The position numbers and the translations under genes were made by a program. A stretch of DNA of 38,656 bases from Moorena bouillonii PNG (GTDB taxonomy: Bacteria; Cyanobacteriota; Cyanobacteriia; Cyanobacteriales; Coleofasciculaceae): positions 4,344,359-4,383,014 of the forward strand of contig NZ_MKZS01000001.1 in the NCBI RefSeq assembly GCF_001942495.1. Reading direction: 5' to 3'. This document shows positions 9,799-17,600 of the stretch, piece after piece; position 1 is the stretch's first letter, and each line of letters begins with the position of its first letter. A model generated the notes under the pieces. That model did not search any database and had not been told where the DNA came from. It saw only the letters and a list, made by a program, of their open reading frames with translations.

Positions 9799-9874
9799 GA
9801 GCCGTATGATGCGTGCATTGTCACGTACGGTTCTGAAGACGAGTCAGTGGGGTGACTCACTGGCTTAGTTTAAT
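9799..9874 (+). other. Group II intron 1 domains V and VI
   Basis: Domain V: GAGCCGTA pairs with TACGGTTC at 9799-9833, carrying the conserved AGC triad. Domain VI: GAGTCAGTG pairs with CACTGGCTT, ending TTTAAT at the 3' splice site. Structure looks intact by eye. Confidence 0.8.
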
Positions 9875-10182
9875 AATGGTTAGAGCATTTTGGTACTAAG
9901 TTTGGTAGAGTCACTGTCGCAGTGAATCCTGCCTACACTAGCCAAAACTGCTCTGAGTGTGGTGAGGTCGTAAAAAAGTCTCTATCAACTAGGACTCACA
10001 CCTGCAAATGTGGCTGTCAGTTAGATCGCGACCATAATGCCGCTATAAACATCCTCCAAAGAGCCTTGAGTACTGTGGGGCACACAGGAACTTGGGTCAT
10101 AGACCCGAACGCTTTGGGAGAATCGGCCTCTACTCTTCTTGGCTCCGGCCTGGATGAGCAAGCTGACTCTGTGAACAAAGAA

Positions 10183-10205
10183 TCCCCGCGTCTAATGACC
10201 GGGGA
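10183..10205 (+). other. Right-end hairpin of the tnpB element (possible reRNA region)
   Basis: TCCCCG and CGGGGA pair around a short loop, inside the last codons of tnpB. In this family the 3' end of tnpB and adjacent DNA encode the guide (omega/right-end) RNA, so this hairpin is a candidate part of it; that role is inferred from the family. Confidence 0.55.
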
Positions 10206-10215
10206 GTGTCAATAG

Positions 10216-10503
10216 GCGTAGGGCTAATCTAGCGCGGACTTGGCTTAATCCCCAAATCTAGACATAGTGTCATTGCTATTGACCTGAAACTTTGCCAGAT
10301 TGGTGAATTACTGGGGAAAATAGAGATCTCAACAAAAGGATGGGGAAGATTGGGAAGTAATACCATTGAAGATCCACATCATAAGTAGCTTCAGGGGAAT
10401 AAATACCCCAGCTGGTTTTTCTTCCCCGGTCGCCCATAGGCGGGATTCGCACACTACCTGGGATTTTTGATGAGTAAAATTCGTTACACAGCTATCTATC
10501 TCA
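10216..10503. other. Intergenic between tnpB and a signalling-gene remnant
   Basis: No gene seen. GGGG-AATAAATA-CCCC followed by a T-rich run (about 10394-10425) could be a weak hairpin terminator. The right border of the IS200/IS605 element should lie in the first tens of bases. Confidence 0.4.
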
Positions 10504-10623
10504 ATGAATTGGATGACTATATTCCTTATTACCAATCAACTTAAAAATTTAGCGCGAGGGTTTCAGGAAGATGAGATTGTGGCTTTAGTGGAAAACTATC
10601 TGCACTGGGAACAAGAGCAATGA
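10504..10623 (+). pseudogene. 3' remnant of a gene upstream of the two-component gene
   Basis: A 39-codon frame ending ...[25 protein letters not shown], with its TGA overlapping the next ATG (ATGAGTG). The tight overlap suggests it is the 3' end of a former operon partner, probably a signalling protein, whose 5' part is gone. A short ORF in another frame (MSKIRYTAIYLNELDDYIPY, from about 10471) may be another scrap. I cannot name the family. Confidence 0.45.
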
Positions 10624-12133
10624 GTGTCAGCACGACGAATATCCCTGATCTTGACTTAACCAACTTCACTATTTTGGTGATTGATGATAATCCTACCAAT
10701 TTAGGAGTAGCTGTTGATTATTTGGAAGATGCTGGTTTGACGATTTTGGTAGCCCGCAATGGTGAGAGTGGCTTGAAGCGAGCTAAATACGCCCATCCAG
10801 ATATTATTTTGCTGGATGTGTTGATGCCAGGGATGGATGGCTTTGAAACCTGCCGCCGTTTGAAAGGGGATGACGAAACCAAAGATATTCCTGTAATTTT
10901 TATGACGGCTTTATCCGGTATAGAGGATAAGGTGAAAGGATTTGAGCTTGGGGGAGTCGATTATCTTACTAAACCGATTCAGTCACAGGAAGTGTTAGCA
11001 AGAGTCAAGGTACATTTACAACTGCGTTCCTTGACCAAAACCCTTGAAGACCAAACCAAGACCTTGGAGCAGCAGAATCGACGTCTGAAAACAGAAATCA
11101 AACAGCGCATGGAAGTGGAAGCAGAACTCAACGAAACCCTGCAACAGCTGCAAGCTACTCAAGACGAGTTGATCCAATCTGAAAAAATGGCTGCTCTCGG
11201 ACAATTAGTGGCTGGAGTTGCTCATGAAATTAACACTCCCTTAGGTGCTATTAACTCCTCAGTTAGGAATCTTGCCAACTTTTTAGCTCACCACCTCAAG
11301 CAGTTACCTTCCTTTTTTCAAAAACTTTCAAAGGAACGCCAGTCGGATTTCTTTACCTTACTAGAACGCTCCAGCCAACAAACGACTCCTTTATCTACTC
11401 GGAACGTCAAATCAGAAAAGCCTTGACCGGCCAGATGACATCCCACTCGATTCAAAAAGCAGCAAAACTCGCCAATATTTTAGTGGGAATTGGGGTTTGG
11501 GACGACCTAGACACCTTGTTGCCTCTACTGAAAGACCCAGAGGGAGAAAAAATTTTACAAACTGCCTATCAATTTGCTAATCTCCAAACCAGTACCCGTA
11601 ACATTGTTACCGCTGCTGAACGAGCTGCTAAAGTGGTGTTTGCCCTGAAAACTTATGCCCATGATGATTCTAGTGGTAACAAGATAGAGGCAAATATTAT
11701 TGAAGGGATTTATACTATTTTAACTCTCTATTATAACCAACTCAAATACGGTGTAGAAGTAATCATAAATTATGAGGATTCCTTGCCTGCTATTCTTTGC
11801 TATCCCGACCAACTTAATCAAGTTTGGACGAACTTGATTCACAATAGCATTCAAGCTATGGATAGTAAGGGAACCTTAACCATTGATGTCAGACAGCAGG
11901 ATGATCAGATAAAAGTCAGTTTCACTGATAGTGCTAAAGGAATTCCCCCGGAAATTATACCAAAAATATTTAAGCCTTTTTTTACGACTAAACCCCCTGG
12001 AGAAGGGAGTGGTTTGGGGCTAGATATTGTCAAAAAGATTGTGGATAAACATCAGGGTCAGATTGAGGTGGAGTCGGTGCCTGGAAAGACGACATTTACA
12101 GTAGTGTTACCAATCGAGATAGTTTCAGAGTAA
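10620..12133 (+). pseudogene. Response regulator-histidine kinase hybrid, split by a 1-base frameshift
   Basis: Reads as one 504-aa hybrid kinase. The receiver domain has DDNPTNL near residue 23, phospho-acceptor Asp in [14 protein letters not shown] (about 66), and LTKPI. A coiled coil follows (about 140-195), then the H-box [18 protein letters not shown]. The frame breaks near 11400: ...[11 protein letters not shown] stops, but the next frame continues [16 protein letters not shown], so one G seems lost from a GGG run. The second part (11423-12133) holds the N-box QVWTNLIHNSIQAM, a G1 box with Ala replacing the usual first Gly (DSAKGI), and FKPFFTTKPPGEGSGLGL. A TTGA overlap at 11423 could permit low-level reinitiation, and a sequencing error is possible. 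The input signal and target are unknown. Confidence 0.85.
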
Positions 12134-12804
12134 TATCCTAAATCCTATAGCCCTGCGCTTTATAGCAAGGGAAGTATAGTTTATGACATAGTATTTTCGT
12201 TTAAAGGGAACAGCGGATCTGGGAACAGCGGATCTGGGAACAGAAATATGTCTTAACCTTTACTTCGACTGCTATAACTATTAAACAACTGCTGCTCAAA
12301 TAACATATCCTCCTGATTTGTCAAGTATTTTAACGAACATTACTGAATCTTTTAATTCCTAGAGAGACTAATTGGTTGGAGCCCAAGATAGTAACTGGAA
12401 GTTTAACTAAAACTTAAATAATTATTAATGTAAAGTACCCTTTGTTTACTAAGTTTCGCAAAAATTGTCAAGTCCTTGTCTTGATGCGTCGCTTATTTAA
12501 AAATACTGAATCCTTTACTCCGTCTAGGATTTAGAACTATGACCATAAAAAATAGTGAAGATTTGTCACTTATTTGGTTAAGGTTATGTCTTCTTTCTAT
12601 AAGTCTGTGTATACTAATAATTGTTGGTTGGCTGAAGTTAACAAACCTGAAGCTAACGGACATTTAAATTTACTGCTTTTTAGATGAGCTTTAGAGGTCT
12701 AGTGATAACAAGGCTTAGCCTCTGAATATTTCTCTATGAAATCTAAATTTAAATGTCCTAGGAGTAGACCACACCAAAAAAGGTTAGATAAGGATAACCT
12801 AAAA
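12134..12804. other. Intergenic, with a 15-bp tandem repeat
   Basis: AT-rich and non-coding. At 12206-12243 the 15-mer GGGAACAGCGGATCT occurs twice plus a partial third copy. GTCTTGATGCGTCGCT near 12478-12493 is a piece of the dispersed repeat seen at 106-159. No promoter assigned. Confidence 0.55.
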
Positions 12805-13287
12805 ATGAAGATGATGCAAAAATTATTGCAAAAGCTAAAAACAGCAACAGTCATAGTACTGATCAGTGTTTTTGTTCTGTTAAGTTCTGGATGGACTAGC
12901 ACCGCAGTTGCTCAAAACCCTATGGATGAGCTCGTAACGGGCTATGTATCTAAAGTAAATGTCGTCGATCTCAAGCGAGCCATCTTCTTTTACGAGGAGC
13001 TTTTGGGCATGGAACGGGATACTTCCCGCGATACACCCAGTTGGACGCAGTTCTTTTACCCCAACGTGCCTGGCACCCTAATTGGCCTCTACGAAGACCA
13101 ACCTACAGGAACGGGAGAAGCCGTACTAACACTAGTTGTGAAAGATATATTTTTGGCTAGGGATTTCCTCATCTCTGAAGGGATTGATGTGTCACCGATT
13201 AAAGATGTTGGTGCAGGAGTTATATTAGCATTCTTTAAGGATTTTGATGGCAACACGTTAAGCCTTCGCGAGAACTTGTTGTTCTAG
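12805..13287 (+). CDS. Exported VOC (glyoxalase/bleomycin-resistance fold) protein
   Basis: 160 aa from ATG 12805, which has AAGGA about 10 bases upstream; the frame is open from 12736, but that start is less likely. Residues 1-37 form a signal peptide: MKMMQKLLQKLKTATVIVL, then a hydrophobic run ending STAVAQNP, compatible with signal peptidase cleavage after AVA. The rest is one VOC domain of about 120 aa (VNVVDLKRAIFFYEELLGM, LTLVVKDIFLARDFLISEG, AFFKDFDGNTLSLREN). VOC proteins are metal-dependent enzymes or binding proteins, usually dimers or two-domain; an exported single domain is less common. Substrate unknown. No operon partner nearby. Confidence 0.8.
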   Translation: MKMMQKLLQKLKTATVIVLISVFVLLSSGWTSTAVAQNPMDELVTGYVSKVNVVDLKRAIFFYEELLGMERDTSRDTPSWTQFFYPNVPGTLIGLYEDQPTGTGEAVLTLVVKDIFLARDFLISEGIDVSPIKDVGAGVILAFFKDFDGNTLSLRENLLF

Positions 13288-13353
13288 TTGGTATTGACTT
13301 TTCAGTGACTGTTTATAAGGTAAATCTAATCACCGCTTAAGTCACAGAATATT

Positions 13354-13418
13354 GGTGGGTTACGGCAGATAGCTCTGTTCAAAGGTGAGCTTTTACAGAT
13401 CTTGCAGCCTAACCCACC
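13354..13418. repeat. Inverted repeat (GGTGGGTTACGGC / GCCTAACCCACC)
   Basis: GGTGGGTTACGGC at 13354-13366 is mirrored by GCCTAACCCACC at 13407-13418 around about 40 bp. A related half (GCACTGCCCACCCTACG) occurs near 34519-34535. Likely a dispersed cyanobacterial repeat that can also act as a hairpin downstream of the VOC gene. Confidence 0.6.
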
Positions 13419-13541
13419 CTACGCAAGGATTGAAGCAAAGTTTAACAAACATAAACAGTCTTTAAAGGGGGTTTTTAACCAGCATTTGGAATTATTGGAA
13501 TTATTGGGATTACAAGACTAGGACTACTTCAAGCGATTACT

Positions 13542-14465
13542 TCAAACAACGGCTATCTTAACCCAACTATTTTCAAATAAAGCGTTTCGCTCAAATTTCG
13601 GATGAATCCGAACAATATAAATAGACTTCTGATCACTAACAGATGTTCTATGTTCCGCTTCGGTAATTTTGTACCAATCTAGAGCAAAGCATTCACGGCT
13701 GTACAAGCTGTAGTAAATATCATGGGTTGTTAACAGGGATGGTGCTAGTTTAAATTGAATAGATTCTCCTTTTTTCAAGGCACCATAGTAAAACTTGGTT
13801 TCTGGATTCGGTACAGGTAAGAATACTTTTTTAACAAATGCCTGGGGTAACCATTGCTTAAAGCGCAACAGGTTGAAAACATAATAATTTAACCAGACAT
13901 GAAGCCAATTTTTTCGTTTAATCAGGTCACGGTAAAAGCTGTTGATATCAGTAGGGGCGTTAATTTGCTTGGCATCTACGACTTTAACGCCATCTGCTTT
14001 AACAGTAGGTTGCTCTACTGTGTCTGACCAGTGATAATACCGCAAACCTAATAAGTATTTACCTGGTTTCAAGCTCACGGATTCCCATTGGTTTTTTCCG
14101 GATACGGTGAGGGAGCTGATATTAGTGATAGTTTCAAAATCTGGTAGACTGTAAACTACTAATGTCCAAGATTGGGCTGATTGTTTAGCTGCACTGGCAT
14201 CAAAGCTAATTACTTCTTTGACTTCAATCGGTCCAACTAGAGAAATAATAGCGTGAAGATTCCAACGAGCTCGACTCATTGCCCAAATTAATTTGATGGG
14301 CTTTTTTAAAAACTCGGCTGATACGAGTTGCCACTGGAGATTTTTAGTGTTTTTTTTGGAGGTAAAGTATCCCCCTATGGTTTGCATCACAAATCTTAGG
14401 ATGCGGGAAAAGATGAAAGAGAGTATGGATAAGGGGATTTCCCAGAAAAGCTCTAAATTAGTCAT
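13542..14465 (-). CDS. DUF6208-like protein downstream of the olefin PKS
   Basis: 307 aa, ATG start (MTNLELFWEIP). The N-terminal 30 residues are hydrophobic (IPLSILSFIFSRILRFVM), suggesting a membrane anchor or re-entrant helix. The body is a beta-rich domain (VISFDASAAKQSAQSWTLVV, LKPGKYLLGLRYYHW) and a C-terminal part rich in Tyr/Trp (FYYGALKKGESIQFKL, HDIYYSLYSRECFALDWYK). It resembles a cyanobacterial family I know as DUF6208; the name is from memory and tentative. It is on the same strand 193 bp after the PKS stop, so it may be co-transcribed. A role in handling the hydrophobic olefin is only a guess from position. Confidence 0.7.
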   Translation of the reverse strand: MTNLELFWEIPLSILSFIFSRILRFVMQTIGGYFTSKKNTKNLQWQLVSAEFLKKPIKLIWAMSRARWNLHAIISLVGPIEVKEVISFDASAAKQSAQSWTLVVYSLPDFETITNISSLTVSGKNQWESVSLKPGKYLLGLRYYHWSDTVEQPTVKADGVKVVDAKQINAPTDINSFYRDLIKRKNWLHVWLNYYVFNLLRFKQWLPQAFVKKVFLPVPNPETKFYYGALKKGESIQFKLAPSLLTTHDIYYSLYSRECFALDWYKITEAEHRTSVSDQKSIYIVRIHPKFERNALFENSWVKIAVV

Positions 14466-14481
14466 TTGTTTGTATAGGGGA

Positions 14482-14515
14482 GGGAACAGGGAACAGGGAA
14501 CAGGGAACAGGGAAC
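14482..14515. repeat. Heptameric tandem repeat (GGGAACA)n
   Basis: Nearly five perfect units of GGGAACA between the DUF6208-like gene and the PKS. The complementary word CCCTGTTACC recurs at 14634-14663, so the spacer can form hairpins. It is a short tandemly repeated repetitive sequence typical of filamentous cyanobacteria. Confidence 0.85.
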
Positions 14516-14658
14516 ATTGGGAAAGAGCTCAGAAGATTTTTTGGTGTTATTATGAATCAGTATTTGGTTTCATGAACTAGTTGGTTTGGCTAGTTGGTTT
14601 GGCTATATTTGGTAATTGGTATTGTTAATTTTCCCTGTTACCTTTTCCCTGTTACTTG

Positions 14659-17600
14659 TTACCTTGTCACTTTTGAATTTTTCAGATTTAATTTTTGGTT
14701 GGCGATAATTGCAACTATAGCATCTGGTGCATCGACATGGAGGTTATGTCCTCCTGATAGTGTTACTGTTTTAGCATGAGGTATGGCAGCTTGTTGTAAG
14801 GCTAGGTCTTCGGCTCGGTTAAAGTTACTATTATTGCCATAAACTAAAGTAGTAGGAGCTTTAATTTGATTCAGTAACTGTGTGTATTTATCCCGATTAA
14901 AAGCTGTTCCACTTAAACCAATTCCCGTACGAATTTGCAGTCTTGGATCCCAGCGCCAACGTACACCACCCTCACCAGGTTCCGTAAGTCGCTCAGCATG
15001 TTTTAAAGCTAATTCTTCAGAGAGGTTGGGGGTTAAGCGGCGCAGACGATTAGCAGCAGCTTGGATATCCTCAAAGACTTGGTGTTGGGGTGGGGATGCT
15101 AGATAATCTAAATGAGTTGCTAACTGTTGAGCCGTTTCATCCTCCTTCCCTTCCCCTGGTAGCACTGGCTCCAGCAATACTAAAGACTTGACCTTTTCGG
15201 GTCTAACACTGGCAAAGGTGGCAGCAACTACAGCCCCCATGGAATGACCGACTAGAATAAATGGCTGGTCTGTCAGTGGATTTGGGTTAGGCTCTGCCGC
15301 GCCAAACGCGATCGCATCTAAATCCCCTAAGTAGTCAATTAATTGATAAGACCCTCCCATACCTACATGCTGGGAAAGTCCATGGCCTCGCTGGTCAGGT
15401 GCAACGACTCGATATCCCATACTTGCTAAGGGACGGGCAATTTCTTCCCAAGCCGCTCCATGTTCTAAAACACCATGGATACATAGGATTAAATCTCCAT
15501 CGACTGGACCCCAACTACACAGACACAGCTGTAAACCCCGCACGTCTAGATAAGACTCCTGCATCGGTTCAAGTTGTTCGGGTAGCGTGGCCTTTTGGCC
15601 AAGGTTAGCTGGTTGGGCTGAAGGTTCAAGCAGTAACGGCAATTGATAATCCAACCGTGTCGCTACCTCTTCCGCAAAATTCCCCAAAGGCCGGGGCAAC
15701 TGGATTTGCCGCCAAACCTCTCCCAAAGCCGAATCAATTTGGTTATGGTTGCGGAAATTGGGGTCATCTACCGGTAGGGATTGGGGATGAACTCCATCCG
15801 TCATCCGCTGGCCTTGATAGGGTTCTAAAACCGCCTCATCAAAAGGAATATCCAGAAACTCACACAACCTTGCCATGACCAAAGCAGGTTGCTTTACTAG
15901 TTCCTCGTAATACACTAAATGATGATTAGATGGTGCAATTTCCTCGCAGAAGTCTAGGATATTACGGTTACAGGTTGTCCAAACTTCCTCTGCTAGCCAA
16001 TAAGGGTTCACCTCATCAATACCAAAGATTTTATCCATCCGATTTTTCACGAAGGAATCAATTACGGCATAGGGATGACGTACTAGATGAATATACTTGG
16101 CTTCTTCAAATAAATCTTCCGCGTGCCTTAGGGTTTCCAGACTGCCAGCATAGGTAGGAGACTTATCCACAAGAGTACGTTTACCCGTTAGTTCCTGTAA
16201 CCTGCCATAAACCTTCTGAATTGACCAGTCTTGCTGGGTTATCTCCTCCACCAGTGTTGTACTTGCTTCGGCATCTAGGTTCATGATTTCCATGAAAGCT
16301 CGCGCTAACCCTTCTCCTAAGTGAGTTGAACCCAAGGATTGATTGCGCTCAGCCATGCTTTCAAAGGGCAATAGGTGTAATTCTGGTGGACAGAATAAAT
16401 CCCGATGACCAGCTAGCATCACCCGCAGTAAGGTGGAGCCTGACCGAGGGCTACACAGCAAAAACACCATGCTCCGATTGCGCTGGGTGGGTTTGGTAAA
16501 ATTTCGTTCGCTATTGTTCCATGCCCAAGGATTAGCCCAATTCTTAATATCTGAGAGACTAGTAGTGGTCAATGAGGTTTGGGTTGGCTGGGGCTGATGA
16601 AGCCGTTCCATCTCCAAAGCCAAGTACTCAGCTAGAGCTGTAATCGTTGGTCGCTCATAAAACTCCCTAGGATAAAGCGTTATCTTCAGGTCTTTCTTAC
16701 AGGCATTGAGTACTTCTACAATCATCAAGGAATCAGCACCCAAATCCATCAGGTTGCTCGACCCTGAGATTTCGCGACTTATCCCTAAAGCCTTAGCAAT
16801 CTGTTGCTTAAGGTAATCGTTTAATAACTCTTCCCGTTGGGTTGTTGTACTACCGAGCAGTTGATCAAAAATCCCAGAATTGTCGTTTTCCCGATCCCCC
16901 TGAGGCGGTAGTGTTTCTGTTGTGATTACCTCTGATAGGAATAACGGTAACTCTACCGGTAGTCGTTCTTTTAACTTTGACCACTCCACCGGTAATACCC
17001 CCACCTGAGCCCCATCTTGTGCCAGAAGTTGTTCGAGTATCTGTAATCCCTGTGGTGCTTGAATCGGCTCTATTCCCAGCATTGCCATCCGTTTACCGAC
17101 GCCAGCGGCTAAACCCATCTCAGCCCAAGGCCCCCAATTAATACTTAAAGCGCTCGCACCTTGCCCTTGTCGATAATGGCTGAGGCTATCTAAAAATCCG
17201 TTAGCTGCGGAATAGTTTCCTTGACCAGGGGTACCTAGGATAGAGGTGGCGGAAGAAAATAGTACAAATAACTCTAGGGCTATATCCTGAGTCAACCTGT
17301 GTAAATTCCAGGCTCCCTCAACTTTCGGTTTCATCACCCTGGCAAATTTTGCCCAATCTTGGTGCAGCAGCACCCCATCCTCCAGCACCCCTGCACCATG
17401 GATAATTCCTTTGAGGGGGGGTAGGGAAACCTGAATTCTGTTGAGACAGTCTCTAACTTGTGCTTCCTGGGATACATCCACCTGCTCCAGGACTACCATC
17501 ACACCTTGTTCTTCTAATTTCCCAATTATTTCTGACGCCCTAGGATTTGGTTGGCTTCGTCCTACTAATACTAAATACCTTGCCCCCTTATCGACCATCC

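Larger units (their letters stand above)
7398..9874 (+). mobile_element. Group II intron 1, inserted in tnpB
   Basis: The 5' end is GTGCG (7398-7402), matching the GUGYG consensus. The 3' end is TTTAAT (AY consensus) at 9874, preceded by domain V (9799-9833) and domain VI (9835-9874). Boundaries are fixed independently because joining 7397 to 9875 restores tnpB. The layout is chloroplast-like: domain I with TGACAGC and GAAATCCGAG-like segments, an intron-encoded protein in domain IV, then V and VI. Domain I is broken by a MITE (7502-7605), and the encoded protein has a frameshift and a stop, so it is probably immobile unless helped in trans. Confidence 0.9.
6428..10215 (+). pseudogene. tnpB: TnpB (RNA-guided nuclease family), interrupted by MITE and group II intron
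   Basis: Exon pieces 6428-7168, 7277-7397 and 9875-10215 join in frame. Start is probably the GTG at 6428 (IIIEFKAYGKKHQYQAIDEA). RuvC-like residues are all present: GLDVGL (first Asp), VAYEDLRG (Glu), and after the intron CELD-like QLDRDHNAAIN (last Asp), with the zinc finger CSECGE and CKCGC. After intron removal the junction reads AGG-AAA-TGG (FR-K-WLEHFG), the normal TnpB sequence, so the intron alone would be harmless if spliced. The MITE at 7169-7276 adds stops and kills the frame. Compared with relatives I remember, about 15 residues seem missing after FPRFQKHCR, and about 10 extra residues (GKAVGHASRT) come from a palindromic repeat. Confidence 0.88.
6283..10250 (+). mobile_element. 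IS200/IS605-type tnpB element, heavily invaded
   Basis: A tnpB-only element: subterminal hairpins at 6289-6327 and 10183-10205 enclose a tnpB gene, and no tnpA was found. The ancestral element would have been roughly 1.35 kb; it is now nearly 4 kb because of a 108-bp MITE (7169-7276), a palindromic repeat (7055-7084) and a 2,477-bp group II intron (7398-9874). The exact outer borders are uncertain because this family makes no target duplication. Confidence 0.75.
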
